Shown: positions 1 through 10,856, counted from the first letter of the stretch. The stretch: 64,000 nt of DNA from Streptomyces xanthophaeus (GCF_000725805.1 NZ_JOFT01000009.1:124001-188000); one strand, 5' to 3'. Made by a program: numbers and translations. The notes: generated from the letters alone by a model not told the origin.

Positions 1-509
1 GCCGGGGCGGAGCCGCCCGCGATGATCAGGGACGAGAGGCCCTCCAGCCGTCCGGCGACCTCCTGGGCGTCCGGCAGCGGCAGGTCCACCAGGGGCTCGT
101 CCACCGGTTCGCCCGCCAGGCGCGGGCGGCCCACCACGTCCCCGTCCGCCGTCGAACCCGAGGCCACCAGGTGCAGCCGCGCCAGGACCCGCAGGGGCGA
201 CTGCCGCCAGATGCTCAGCAGCTGGCCGGCTTCGGCGGTCAGCCGCAGCGCCGCGCCCACCGTCAGCGCCTCGACCTCCGAGCCGAAGTCGGTCCGGCGG
301 CGCACCTCCTCCAGGGCCCAGTCCGCCCCGGACAGGGCCGCGCTCCCGCGGGCGCCGCGCAGGGCGGCCTCCGAGGTGATCTCCCCGCTGCGGCGGCGCA
401 TCACCCGGTGCCCGTAGACCCGGTCCACCGCCTTGCGTACGGAATCCACGGACTCGGCGACACCCGGGAGCCCGGCCAGTGCGGCCAACGGGTCAGAAGC
501 GCTACTCAT
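1..509 (-). CDS. Partial Fic-like protein, N-terminal 169 residues
   Basis: The reading frame begins at the ATG at 509 and is still open at position 1, so only the N-terminal part is present. The translation starts MSSASDPLAALAGLPGVAES and contains RGSAALSGADWALEEVRRRT. It has even codon use with strong G/C third positions. From memory, proteins like this are annotated in Streptomyces as Fic-family or 'oxidoreductase' next to the CooC-like ATPase gene. The Fic catalytic loop would lie beyond the window edge, so the family call is tentative. The gene is divergent from the ATPase at 619. Its RBS is weak. Confidence 0.6.
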   Translation of the reverse strand, partial: MSSASDPLAALAGLPGVAESVDSVRKAVDRVYGHRVMRRRSGEITSEAALRGARGSAALSGADWALEEVRRRTDFGSEVEALTVGAALRLTAEAGQLLSIWRQSPLRVLARLHLVASGSTADGDVVGRPRLAGEPVDEPLVDLPLPDAQEVAGRLEGLSSLIIAGGSAP

Positions 510-559
510 AAGTAGGGAGCCTACGCACTGCAACGCCATAGCACCGACCCCTCCTTGGA

Positions 560-586
560 GTGGTCTTCTTCACTCACACAGACCAC
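560..586. promoter_or_regulatory. Perfect 7-bp inverted repeat in divergent promoter
   Basis: GTGGTCT (560-566) and AGACCAC (580-586) form a perfect inverted repeat with a 13-nt spacer. It sits in the roughly 105-bp gap between two divergent genes, so it could be an operator or a short hairpin. The regulator is unknown. Confidence 0.3.
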
Positions 587-618
587 GCACCGCTACCGAG
601 CCACTACGCTTGGTGAAC

Positions 619-1686
619 ATGAAGATCGCTTTCGTGGGAAAGGGCGGCAGCGGAAAGACCACGCTGTCCTCCCTCTTCATCCGCCACCTCGCCGCCAATG
701 AGGCCCCCGTCGTCGCGGTGGACGCCGACATCAACCAGCACCTGGGCGCCGCGCTCGGGCTCGCCGAGGACGAGTCCGCCGCGCTGCCCGCCCTGGGTGC
801 GCACCTGCCCCTGATCAAGGAGTACCTGCGGGGTTCCAACCCCCGCATCCCCTCCGCCGAGACGATGATCAAGACCACCCCGCCCGGTACGGGCTCCCGC
901 CTGCTGACCGTCACCGAGGACAACCCGGTGTACGAGGCCTGCGCGCGCACCCTGCTCCTCGACGGGGAGCCCGTACGGCTCATGGCCACCGGGCCGTTCA
1001 CCGAGGCCGACCTGGGGGTGGCCTGCTACCACTCCAAGGTCGGAGCGGTGGAGCTCTGCCTCAACCACCTGGTCGACGGGCCGGACGAGTACGTCGTGGT
1101 CGACATGACCGCCGGCTCCGACTCCTTCGCCTCGGGCATGTTCACCCGCTTCGACGTGACCTTCCTGGTGGCCGAGCCCACCCGCAAGGGCGTCTCCGTC
1201 TACCGCCAGTACAAGGAGTACGCGCGGGACTTCGGGATCGTGCTCAAGGTGATCGGCAACAAGGTGCAGGGCCCGGAGGACATCGAGTTCCTCCAGGACG
1301 AGGTGGGCGAGGACCTGCTGGTCACCGTCGGGCACTCGGACTGGGTGCGGGCCATGGAGAAGGGCCGGCCGGCCGCCTTCGAGCTGCTGGAGGCGACCAA
1401 CCGGCTGGCCCTGCAGGCCCTCCAGGACGCGGCCGACGACTCCTACGCGCTCCGCGACTGGGGCCGCTACACCGAGCAGATGGTGCGCTTCCACCTCAAG
1501 AACGCGGAGAGCTGGGGCAACGCCAAGACCGGGGTCGACCTGGCGGACCAGATCGACCCCGGTTTCGTCCTGCACGAGCGCCTCGGGGAGCCCGGGGAGT
1601 TCGGAGGGCTCACGGAATCCGGGGAGCTCGGACAGCTCGTCAGTCCTCGTCCGCTCCCTCATCAGCCGGCTCCCCAGCCTGCGTGA
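619..1686 (+). CDS. CooC/ParA-like P-loop ATPase
   Basis: A 355-aa protein beginning MKIAFVGKGGSGKTTLSSLF, which contains a deviant Walker A motif (KGGSGKTT, residues 8-15) of the SIMIBI class. VVAVDADINQHLG follows at about residues 31-43, and VVVDMTAGSDSF at about 158 fits a Walker B region. The overall plan resembles CooC, the nickel-insertion ATPase family, and MipZ/ParA-type proteins. No carbon monoxide dehydrogenase gene is nearby, so the client is unknown. A GTG at 613 is an alternative start; ATG 619 gives the usual family N terminus. The last 47 bp overlap the 3' end of the convergent deacetylase gene, so the C-terminal tail (rich in Gly, Glu, Pro) shares DNA with its neighbour's C terminus. 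Confidence 0.8.
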   Translation: MKIAFVGKGGSGKTTLSSLFIRHLAANEAPVVAVDADINQHLGAALGLAEDESAALPALGAHLPLIKEYLRGSNPRIPSAETMIKTTPPGTGSRLLTVTEDNPVYEACARTLLLDGEPVRLMATGPFTEADLGVACYHSKVGAVELCLNHLVDGPDEYVVVDMTAGSDSFASGMFTRFDVTFLVAEPTRKGVSVYRQYKEYARDFGIVLKVIGNKVQGPEDIEFLQDEVGEDLLVTVGHSDWVRAMEKGRPAAFELLEATNRLALQALQDAADDSYALRDWGRYTEQMVRFHLKNAESWGNAKTGVDLADQIDPGFVLHERLGEPGEFGGLTESGELGQLVSPRPLPHQPAPQPA

Positions 1687-2947
1687 CCTCGGCCGACGTC
1701 GCGGGGGCCGCGGGCTTCGCCGGCGGCCCGGCGGTCAGGAACTTCGTCCAGCCGTCCTTCGGCGCCTCGCCGACGTCGAGGCTGCGCATCCACTCCAGGG
1801 CCTTGGGGTCCTGGGCGTCCAGCCAGTCGGCCAGCTCGCGGAACGGGACGCAGCGGACCTCCTTCTGCGTGCACATGGTCTTGATGGACTCCTCGACGGC
1901 GCGCATGTAGGTGCCGCCGTTCCAGGACTCGAAGTGGTTGCCGATGATCAGTGGCGCACGGTTGCCCTCGTAGACGCGGTCGAAGGCCTTCAGGAGGCCG
2001 TCGCGCATCTGGTCGCCCCAGTACTCGTGCTGGGAGGGGTCGCCCTGGGAGGTCGTCCCGGACTGGTTGACCATGTAGTTGTAATCCATGCTCAAGGTGT
2101 CGAAGGCCCTGCCCGGCATGGGCACCAGCTGGAGCGGGAGGTCCCAGAGGCCGTCGGTCTTCTTGGGCCAGATCTGCTTGCTGATGCCGCTGGAGTCGTA
2201 GCGGAAGCCCATGTCCTTCGCTGCCAGCATGAAGTTCTTCTGGCCTTCGAGGCAGGGGGTGCGGGCGCCGATGAGCTCCTTGTCGTAGTCGAAGGGGAGC
2301 GCCTCCACGTCCTTGAGGCCCGAGTTGGTCTTCCAGTTCTTCACGAAGGACTTGGCCTGGCTGACCTCGCTCTTCCACTCCTCCACCGACCAGGTGCCGA
2401 CGCCGCCGTCGGGACCGCAGAAGTGGCCGTTGAAGTGGGTGCCGATCTCGTTGCCCTCCAGCCAGGCCCCGCGCACCTGGACGGCGGTGTCCTTGATGCC
2501 CTGGAGGTCGCCGAAGCCGATGTCGGAGCGGCCGGGCGAGTGCTGCGGTGCGGTGTAGAGGGAGCGCTTCTCCTCCGGGAGCATGTACACGCCGCTGAGG
2601 AAGTACGTCATCCGCGCGTTGTACTTCTTGCCGACCTGGCGGAAGTGCGAGAACAGCTTCTGGCTGTCCTCGCCGGCGCCGTCCCACGAGAACACCACGA
2701 ACTGCGGCGGCTTCTCACCGGGCGCCAGCTTCTGCGGCTTCTGCACGTTCGGCTGCGGGCCGGTGTAAGCGGTCGATCCGTCACCGATGGGCCGGTTCAC
2801 GCTGCCGGGGAGCTCCGGCGCGGCGGCGCCCTTCTTGGCCCCGGGGGCCGGGGACCTGCCGGACTCCGAGCCGCTGCACCCGGCGGCGCACAGCACCAGC
2901 GCCGTGGCGACCAGGCCACCAGCGATCTTCTTCGTGGCGGCGATCAT
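1640..2947 (-). CDS. Polysaccharide deacetylase-like lipoprotein
   Basis: A 435-aa protein with a lipoprotein signal: MIAATKKIAGGLVATALVL followed by a lipobox ending in AAGC. A Ser/Pro/Gly-rich linker precedes a NodB-like carbohydrate esterase domain. FSWDGAGED (about residue 84) carries the catalytic-type Asp, and EIGTHFNGHFC (about 169) carries the His pair typical of metal-dependent deacetylases. The substrate is not evident; cell-wall or extracellular polysaccharide is likely. The start at 2947 has a purine-rich RBS (GAGAGG) upstream. An upstream extension to 3004 is open but would bury the signal peptide. The C-terminal coding end overlaps the convergent ATPase gene by 47 bp. Confidence 0.85.
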   Translation of the reverse strand: MIAATKKIAGGLVATALVLCAAGCSGSESGRSPAPGAKKGAAAPELPGSVNRPIGDGSTAYTGPQPNVQKPQKLAPGEKPPQFVVFSWDGAGEDSQKLFSHFRQVGKKYNARMTYFLSGVYMLPEEKRSLYTAPQHSPGRSDIGFGDLQGIKDTAVQVRGAWLEGNEIGTHFNGHFCGPDGGVGTWSVEEWKSEVSQAKSFVKNWKTNSGLKDVEALPFDYDKELIGARTPCLEGQKNFMLAAKDMGFRYDSSGISKQIWPKKTDGLWDLPLQLVPMPGRAFDTLSMDYNYMVNQSGTTSQGDPSQHEYWGDQMRDGLLKAFDRVYEGNRAPLIIGNHFESWNGGTYMRAVEESIKTMCTQKEVRCVPFRELADWLDAQDPKALEWMRSLDVGEAPKDGWTKFLTAGPPAKPAAPATSAEVTQAGEPADEGADED

Positions 2948-3182
2948 CCGCCCCACCTCTCCCTCGCAGTTCCGACGCAGGACTTCCGCGCCGCAACTTC
3001 CCACGCGATGTGTTCTAAGGAAGATGTGACAAGCCGTACAAAATGCCTATTCACCCATGAGTGCTAATTCGTAGACCATTTGCCCGTATTGCTCACCACT
3101 TCTCTTTACTCTCCATTACCATTCATTTACTGAGTGTTGAGACTCCCGCCGCTTCATCCCTCCCCAGAGGAGACGGGACCTT

Positions 3183-5558
3183 ATGACTGCCACTGCCCCC
3201 ACCACCCCGACGAACAAGGCCGCCCAGGCCAACCTGCCCGCCGACCTCTCCGCCTCCGTCGCCGTCTTCCTGATCGCCCTGCCGCTCTCCCTCGGCATCG
3301 CCCTGGCCACCGGCGCCCCGCTCCAGGCGGGGCTGGTCGCCGCGGCGGTCGGCGGAATCGTGGCCGGGCGGCTTGGCGGCGCGCCGCTCCAGGTGAGCGG
3401 GCCCGCCGCCGGACTCACCGTCGTCACCGCCGAGTTGATCCAGCACTACGGCTGGCGGACCACCTGCGCCATCACCGTGCTCGCCGGTCTGTGCCAGCTC
3501 GGGCTCGCCTTCCTGCGGACCGCCCGGTCGGCCCTCATGGTGAGCCCGGCCATCGTGCACGGCATGCTTGCGGGCATCGGCGTGACCATCGCGCTGGCCC
3601 AGCTGCACATCGTGCTCGGCGGCACACCGCAGAGCTCCGCCGTCTCCAACGTCCTCGGACTGCCCGGGCAGTTGGCCGACCTCCACCCGGCCGCGCTCGG
3701 CGTCAGCATCCTGACGCTGATCGTCCTGCTCAGCTGGCCCCGGCTGCCCGGACGGACCGGCCGGGCCCTGCGCAAGGTGCCGGCCGCGCTCGCCGCCGTC
3801 GCCACGGCCACCGCCCTGGCCTCACTCGCCGGGCTCACCCTGCCTCGGGTGGACCTGCCCTCCTGGCGCAGCCACGCGCTGCCCGAACTGCCCCAGGGGC
3901 CGCTGCTCGGCCTCATGGCCGCCGTACTGACCATCACCCTGGTCGGCAGCGTGGAGTCCCTGCTGTCCGCCGTCGCCACCGACAAGCTCATCGGCTCCGA
4001 GCGCAGCACGGCCGACCGGCCGCCCCGCGCCGACCTCAACCGCGAACTGCGGGGCCAGGGCGCGGCGAACATCGTCTCGGGGGCGCTGGGCGGCCTGCCC
4101 ATCACCGGTGTGGCCGTCCGCAGCGTGGCGAACGTCAAGGCCGGTGCGACCAGCCGGCGTTCGTCCATGCTGCACGGCTTCTGGGTGCTGCTGGCGGCCG
4201 CCCTGCTCGTCCCCGTCCTCGACCTGATCCCGCTCGCCGCGCTGGCTGCCCTGGTGATGGCCGTGGGCGTGCAGATGGTCAGCATCACCCACCTGCGCAG
4301 CGTCACGCGGCACGGCGAGGCCCTCGTCTACGGCACGACCATCGTGGGCGTGGTGCTCGGCGGTGTCCTGGAGGGCGTGGCCATCGGCATCGCGGTCGCG
4401 GTGGCCCTGGCCCTGCACCGCCTCGCCCGGACCCGGATCACGCTGGAGCGGCAGGACAGCGGCGTCCACCAGGTGTGGGCCCGCGGGCAGTTGACCTTCC
4501 TGGCCGTACCCCGGCTGAGCCGGGTGCTGAACCAGATCCCGCACGGGGCGCACGTCGTGGTGGAGCTGGACGGCTCGTTCATGGACCACGCGGCGTACGA
4601 GACGCTCCACGACTGGCAGGACTCCCATCGCGCCCACGGGGGTTCGGTGGAGGTCACCGGCCGGTCCGGAAGCCGGGCCTCGGAGGCAGACCTGGACCGG
4701 CGGGACGGCCAGCGCGGGACGCACCAGTGCTGCCGGCCCTGGACCCCCTGGCAGAACCACTGCGACCACCAGCCCGCACGGAGCCGGACGGCTGCGGCCG
4801 CGGCCTCGGCCTCGCCCTCCCCCGCGCCCTCCTCCGCCTCCCCCGGGGCACGGACGGCGGAATCCGCGGCTCCGGCACCTCGCCGGCGCGGCGCCGGCCA
4901 GCTGGCGAACGGGATCGGCACCTTCCAGCGGGACACCGCCCCGCACGTACGGGACGAGCTGGCCCGGCTGGCCCGCGAGGGCCAGCGGCCCTCGCAGCTC
5001 TTCCTCACCTGCGCGGACTCCCGCCTGGTGACCAGCATGATCACGGCCAGCGGCCCGGGCGACCTGTTCACCGTCCGCAACGTCGGCAATCTGGTCCCGC
5101 TGCCGGGAGCCGAGTCCACGGACGATTCGGTCGCAGCCGCCATCGAGTACGCCGTGGACGTGCTCCAGGTGGACAGCATCACGGTCTGCGGCCACTCGGG
5201 CTGCGGAGCGATGCAGGCGCTGCTCAATTCCGCCCCCGGGGTCCCCATGACCCCGCTGCGCCGCTGGCTGCGGCACGGGCTGCCCAGCCTGGAGCGGATG
5301 GCCAGCCGCCACCACGCCTGGGCCCGGATCTCCGGGCGGCTGCCCGCCGATGCGGTGGAGCAGCTGTGCCTGACCAATGTGGTGCAGCAGCTGGAGCACC
5401 TGCGCGCCCACGAATCGGTGGCCCGGCGGCTCGCCGAGGGCACCTTGGAGCTGCACGGCATGTACTTCCACGTGGGTGAGGCGCAGGCCTATCTGCTGTC
5501 CGAGGGCGAGGACTTCTTCGACTGCCGCGTCTTCGACAGCGTCGGCCAGAACGCCTGA
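3183..5558 (+). CDS. SulP bicarbonate/anion transporter fused to beta-carbonic anhydrase
   Basis: A 791-aa two-enzyme fusion. Residues about 15-415 form a SulP (SLC26) membrane domain (LPADLSASVAVFLIALPLSL at the N terminus and many TM helices). A compact STAS-like segment at about 420-495 (VVVELDGSFMDHAAYETLHD) follows. After a Cys/His-rich and Ala-rich linker comes a complete beta-carbonic anhydrase at about 565-785. Zinc and catalytic residues are visible in CADSR (about 609) and CGHSGCG (about 670). The logical role is bicarbonate import or CO2/HCO3- interconversion coupled at the membrane. The RBS is GGAG 10 nt before ATG 3183. An AT-richer 235-bp region upstream is the likely promoter. 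Transcription ends at the hairpin 5591-5624. Confidence 0.92.
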   Translation: MTATAPTTPTNKAAQANLPADLSASVAVFLIALPLSLGIALATGAPLQAGLVAAAVGGIVAGRLGGAPLQVSGPAAGLTVVTAELIQHYGWRTTCAITVLAGLCQLGLAFLRTARSALMVSPAIVHGMLAGIGVTIALAQLHIVLGGTPQSSAVSNVLGLPGQLADLHPAALGVSILTLIVLLSWPRLPGRTGRALRKVPAALAAVATATALASLAGLTLPRVDLPSWRSHALPELPQGPLLGLMAAVLTITLVGSVESLLSAVATDKLIGSERSTADRPPRADLNRELRGQGAANIVSGALGGLPITGVAVRSVANVKAGATSRRSSMLHGFWVLLAAALLVPVLDLIPLAALAALVMAVGVQMVSITHLRSVTRHGEALVYGTTIVGVVLGGVLEGVAIGIAVAVALALHRLARTRITLERQDSGVHQVWARGQLTFLAVPRLSRVLNQIPHGAHVVVELDGSFMDHAAYETLHDWQDSHRAHGGSVEVTGRSGSRASEADLDRRDGQRGTHQCCRPWTPWQNHCDHQPARSRTAAAAASASPSPAPSSASPGARTAESAAPAPRRRGAGQLANGIGTFQRDTAPHVRDELARLAREGQRPSQLFLTCADSRLVTSMITASGPGDLFTVRNVGNLVPLPGAESTDDSVAAAIEYAVDVLQVDSITVCGHSGCGAMQALLNSAPGVPMTPLRRWLRHGLPSLERMASRHHAWARISGRLPADAVEQLCLTNVVQQLEHLRAHESVARRLAEGTLELHGMYFHVGEAQAYLLSEGEDFFDCRVFDSVGQNA

Positions 5559-5590
5559 ACCGATACCCTCCCGTATCCGTGCAACCGGTT

Positions 5591-5624
5591 GGCCCCTTCC
5601 TGCGCCCTGCAGCGGGAAGGGGCC
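5591..5624 (+). terminator. Hairpin terminator after SulP-CA gene
   Basis: GGCCCCTTCC (5591-5600) pairs perfectly with GGAAGGGGCC (5615-5624) across a 14-nt loop, 33 bp after the stop codon. There is no U tract, as is usual in Streptomyces. Confidence 0.75.
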
Positions 5625-5669
5625 ATTCGCGCGCCGTTCACGTGGTCCGCACGCGCGCCCAGACGTGCT

Positions 5670-5685
5670 ATAGGTCTAAACCAAT
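5670..5685. promoter_or_regulatory. dre-like (DasR-type) palindrome upstream of acs
   Basis: ATAGGTCTAAACCAAT matches 12 of 16 positions of the DasR-responsive element ACTGGTCTAGACCACT. DasR is the GntR-family repressor sensing aminosugar phosphates in Streptomyces. The site lies about 85 bp before the acs start. It could link N-acetylglucosamine/chitin status to acetate activation. Only the sequence match supports this. Confidence 0.4.
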
Positions 5686-5769
5686 TTCCGGCAACCCCTT
5701 GTCACCTGGGCCGCTGACTGATGAGCTATGCCCGGGGACACAACGGACACCCTGGGAAAGGGAGATGTC

Positions 5770-7725
<1,956 letters not shown>

Positions 7726-7746
7726 CGACACCCGCACGGCCGAGGA

Positions 7747-7777
7747 GGGGCATCCGGCGCGACGCGCCGGATGCCCC
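7747..7777 (+). terminator. Strong terminator after acs
   Basis: A perfect 14-bp stem (7747-7760 with 7764-7777), a 3-nt loop (GAC), followed by TTT. It starts 21 bp past the acs stop. Confidence 0.88.
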
Positions 7778-7923
7778 TTTCGCGCTTAAAGTGATGATCG
7801 CCGGATACGCCCTCGCGCTGACCCTGTAAAATATTGAAAGCGTAAAGAAAGTCCACAGGGTGCGCCGGGAAGTCTGGTCGGCAACTGCATTGTCATGCCG
7901 TCGACCACCCCGGAGGTTCCCCC

Positions 7924-9369
7924 GTGGCAGCGCCCACCCCCACCGACCGCCAGAGCCGCAAGCTGCTCGGGCGGCTCTCGCTGCCCGAGCGCACCTTCGT
8001 CGCCGATGCGCTGCGCACCGAGACCGTCGGCGGCGTGCTCCTGCTGGTGGCCGCCATCGCGGCGCTGATATGGGCGAACATCCCCGCCCTCTCCGACAGC
8101 TACGACAGCGTCCGGTCCTTCCACATCGGACCCGCCTCCCTGGGCCTGGACCTCTCGCTCCAGCACTGGGCGGCCGACGGCCTCCTCGCCGTCTTCTTCT
8201 TCGTCGCGGGCATCGAGCTCAAGCGCGAACTCGTCGCGGGTGACCTGCGCGATGCCAAGGCTGCCGCCCTCCCGGTGATCGCCGCGCTCTGCGGCATGGC
8301 CGTGCCCGCACTGGTCTACGTACTCGTCAACACCCTGGGCAGCGGCTCGATGGACGGCTGGGCGGTCCCGACCGCCACCGACATCGCCTTCGCCCTCGCC
8401 GTCCTCGCGGTCATCGGCACCTCGCTGCCCTCCGCGCTGCGCGCCTTCCTGCTGACCCTCGCCGTGGTCGACGACCTCTTCGCCATCCTGATCATCGCGG
8501 TGTTCTTCACCAGCGAGATCGACTTCCTGGCCCTCGGCGGCGCCGTGGTGGGCCTGGTGCTCTTCTGGTTCCTGCTCCGCCGCGGCGTCCACGGCTGGTA
8601 CGTCTACGTGCCGCTCGCCCTGGTCATCTGGGGCCTGATGTACAACAGCGGGGTCCACGCCACCATCGCGGGCGTGGCCATGGGCCTGATGCTGCGCTGC
8701 TCCCGCAAGGAGGGCGAGGAGCACTCCCCCGGCGAGCACATCGAGCACCTGGTCCGGCCGCTCTCCGCCGGTCTGGCCGTACCCCTCTTCGCCCTCCTCT
8801 CCGCCGGGGTCTCCCTCTCCGACGAGGCCATCGCGCAGGTCTTCACCCGGCCCGAGACCCTCGGCGTGGTCCTCGGCCTGGTCCTCGGCAAGACCCTGGG
8901 CATCTTCGGCGGCACCTGGCTGGCGGCCCGCTTCACCAAGGCCGAACTCAACGAGGACCTCGCCTGGCCCGACGTCCTGGCGGTGGCCTCGCTGGCCGGC
9001 ATCGGCTTCACCGTCTCCCTGCTGATCGGCGAACTCGCCTTCGCCGGTGACGCGGTCCTCACCGACGAGGTCAAGGCCGCCGTCCTGATCGGCTCCCTCA
9101 TCGCGGCCGTGATCGCGGGCGTGATGCTCAAGCTCCGCAACCGCAAGTACCGGGCGCTCACCGAGGACGAGGAGCGCGACGAGGACCACGACGGCATCCC
9201 GGACATCTACGAACAGCACAATCCGGAGTACCACCTCCGGATGGCCCGGATCTACGAGAACAGGGCCGCGGAACACCGCCGCAAGGCGGCCACGGCCGCA
9301 TCGGCAGCAGCCGCAGCCGCGGCCGAAGCGGCGGCCGGGTCCAGCAACGACGCCAGCCGTCCGGCATGA
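7924..9369 (+). CDS. nhaA: Na+/H+ antiporter NhaA
   Basis: A 481-aa integral membrane antiporter exporting Na+ in exchange for protons. Family hallmarks are visible: ALRTETVGGVLLLVAAIAAL near the N terminus, PTATDIAFALAVLAVIG, and VVDDLFAIL with the paired Asp of the ion-binding site, plus GIGFTVSLLI late in the protein. An acidic cytosolic tail (EDEERDEDHDG) and an Ala-rich end extend the protein past the E. coli length. GTG 7924 is preceded by GGAGG. The holin-X gene follows 72 bp later on the same strand. An AT-rich 145-bp promoter region precedes it. Confidence 0.95.
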   Translation: MAAPTPTDRQSRKLLGRLSLPERTFVADALRTETVGGVLLLVAAIAALIWANIPALSDSYDSVRSFHIGPASLGLDLSLQHWAADGLLAVFFFVAGIELKRELVAGDLRDAKAAALPVIAALCGMAVPALVYVLVNTLGSGSMDGWAVPTATDIAFALAVLAVIGTSLPSALRAFLLTLAVVDDLFAILIIAVFFTSEIDFLALGGAVVGLVLFWFLLRRGVHGWYVYVPLALVIWGLMYNSGVHATIAGVAMGLMLRCSRKEGEEHSPGEHIEHLVRPLSAGLAVPLFALLSAGVSLSDEAIAQVFTRPETLGVVLGLVLGKTLGIFGGTWLAARFTKAELNEDLAWPDVLAVASLAGIGFTVSLLIGELAFAGDAVLTDEVKAAVLIGSLIAAVIAGVMLKLRNRKYRALTEDEERDEDHDGIPDIYEQHNPEYHLRMARIYENRAAEHRRKAATAASAAAAAAAEAAAGSSNDASRPA

Positions 9370-9441
9370 TCTGACTGACGACGGAGCCGCCGCCCACGGC
9401 GGACGACATCGGTCGACAGCCGACGACAGAGGGAGAGAGCG

Positions 9442-9900
9442 ATGAGCGCAGTGGACCAAGGGGCGCAGGGAGCCGAGCGCACACTCGGCCAGCTGGTCGC
9501 CTCGGCCACCGCCGAGATGTCCGCCCTGGTGCACGACGAGATCGCCCTCGCCAAGGCGGAGCTCCGCCAGGACGTCAAGCGCGCGGGCATCGGCGGTGCC
9601 GCCATCACCGTCGCAGGAGTGTTCGCCCTCTTCTCCCTGCCGGTGCTGAGCTTCGCCGCGGCGTACGGGATCCACAACCTCGGACTGGGCCTCGCCTGGT
9701 CCTTCCTCATCGTCGGCGCGGCGTTCCTGCTGCTCGCGGGCCTGCTGGCGCTGCTCGCGGTGGCCAAGTTCAAGAAGGTCAAGCCGCCGGAGAAGTCCAT
9801 CGCCTCGGTCAAGCAGACCGCGGCGGTCGTCAGCACCGTCAAGCCGCACCCGCGGCCGGTCAGTGACAAGGCTGTGGGTGTGGCACGCTCGTCCTCATGA
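9442..9900 (+). CDS. Putative actinobacterial holin-X / phage holin family protein
   Basis: A 152-aa small membrane protein. The N-terminal amphipathic part (LVASATAEMSALVHDEIALA) precedes two hydrophobic segments (about 50-80 and 85-112) and a basic tail. This is the layout of the actinobacterial Holin-X / DUF1469 family. Such genes are chromosomal in Streptomyces and not evidence of a prophage; the function is unknown. The RBS GGGAGAGAG precedes ATG 9442. The stop overlaps the start of the hydrolase gene (ATGA), indicating translational coupling. Confidence 0.8.
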   Translation: MSAVDQGAQGAERTLGQLVASATAEMSALVHDEIALAKAELRQDVKRAGIGGAAITVAGVFALFSLPVLSFAAAYGIHNLGLGLAWSFLIVGAAFLLLAGLLALLAVAKFKKVKPPEKSIASVKQTAAVVSTVKPHPRPVSDKAVGVARSSS

Positions 9901-10856
9901 CAGCGCCCACCCCGGATTCCAGCACTCCGCCCACTGCTGCCACGGCGGTGCGGCTCGACCTCCCCGGCGACCGGGCGGTGACGCACCGGGACGTGGCCGC
10001 CAACGGCGCCCGCTTCCACGTGGCCGAGGTCGGCGACGGGCCGCTGGTCCTGCTCCTGCACGGGTTCCCGCAGTTCTGGTGGACCTGGCGGCACCAGCTG
10101 ACCGCGCTCGCCGACGCCGGGTACCGGGCGGTCGCGATGGACCTGCGCGGGGTCGGCGGCAGCGACCGCACCCCGCGCGGCTACGACCCCGCCAACCTGG
10201 CGCTCGACATCACCGGGGTCGTACGCTCCCTCGGCGAGCCGGACGCCGCCCTCGTCGGGCACGACCTGGGCGGGTACCTCGCGTGGACGGCGGCCGTGAT
10301 GCGGCCCAAGCTGGTGCGCCGGCTCGTGGTCTCCTCGATGCCGCACCCGCGCCGCTGGCGCGCGGCGATGCTGTCGGACTTCGGCCAGACCCGGGCGAGT
10401 TCGCACATCTGGGGCTTCCAGCGGCCCTTCGTCCCCGAGCGGCAGCTCGTGGCCGACGACGGGGCCCTCGTGGGGCAGCTGATCAGGGAGTGGTCCGGGC
10501 CGCGGCTGCCCGAGGACGAGGACCTGACGGTGTACCAGCGGGCGATGTGCATCCCGTCCACGGCGCACTGCTCGGTCGAGCCGTACCGCTGGATGATGCG
10601 GTCCATGGCGCGGCCGGACGGGCTCCAGTTCAACCGGCGCATGAAGCGGCCGGTGCGGGTGCCGACGCTGCACCTGCACGGTTCCCTCGACCCGGTGATG
10701 CGCACGCGCAGCGCGGCCGGCTCCGGGCAGTACGTCGAAGCCCCCTACCGCTGGCGGCTGTTCGACGGTCTCGGGCACTTCCCGCACGAGGAGGACCCGG
10801 CGGCCTTCTCGACCGAGCTGGTGAACTGGCTGAAGGACCCCGAGCCGGACCGCTGA
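9897..10856 (+). CDS. Alpha/beta hydrolase, epoxide-hydrolase-like
   Basis: A 319-aa protein. HGFPQFWWTW (oxyanion region) and GHDLGGYLAW (nucleophile elbow with Asp, as in epoxide hydrolases and haloalkane dehalogenases) are present. HGSLDPVM carries a candidate acid and GLGHFPHEEDP the catalytic His. The Asp nucleophile rather than Ser argues for an epoxide hydrolase or dehalogenase. The substrate is unknown. It overlaps the holin-X gene by 4 bp and probably shares its transcript. Confidence 0.87.
   Translation: MTAPTPDSSTPPTAATAVRLDLPGDRAVTHRDVAANGARFHVAEVGDGPLVLLLHGFPQFWWTWRHQLTALADAGYRAVAMDLRGVGGSDRTPRGYDPANLALDITGVVRSLGEPDAALVGHDLGGYLAWTAAVMRPKLVRRLVVSSMPHPRRWRAAMLSDFGQTRASSHIWGFQRPFVPERQLVADDGALVGQLIREWSGPRLPEDEDLTVYQRAMCIPSTAHCSVEPYRWMMRSMARPDGLQFNRRMKRPVRVPTLHLHGSLDPVMRTRSAAGSGQYVEAPYRWRLFDGLGHFPHEEDPAAFSTELVNWLKDPEPDR

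Noticed and set aside
22..515. Plus-strand open frames opposite the Fic-like gene
   Set aside because: Arg/Ser/Pro-rich shadow translations with no motif or RBS; the minus-strand frame has coherent codon use.
9442..9900. Prophage indicated by a holin-family gene
   Set aside because: No other phage genes nearby; this family is part of the conserved Streptomyces chromosome next to nhaA.
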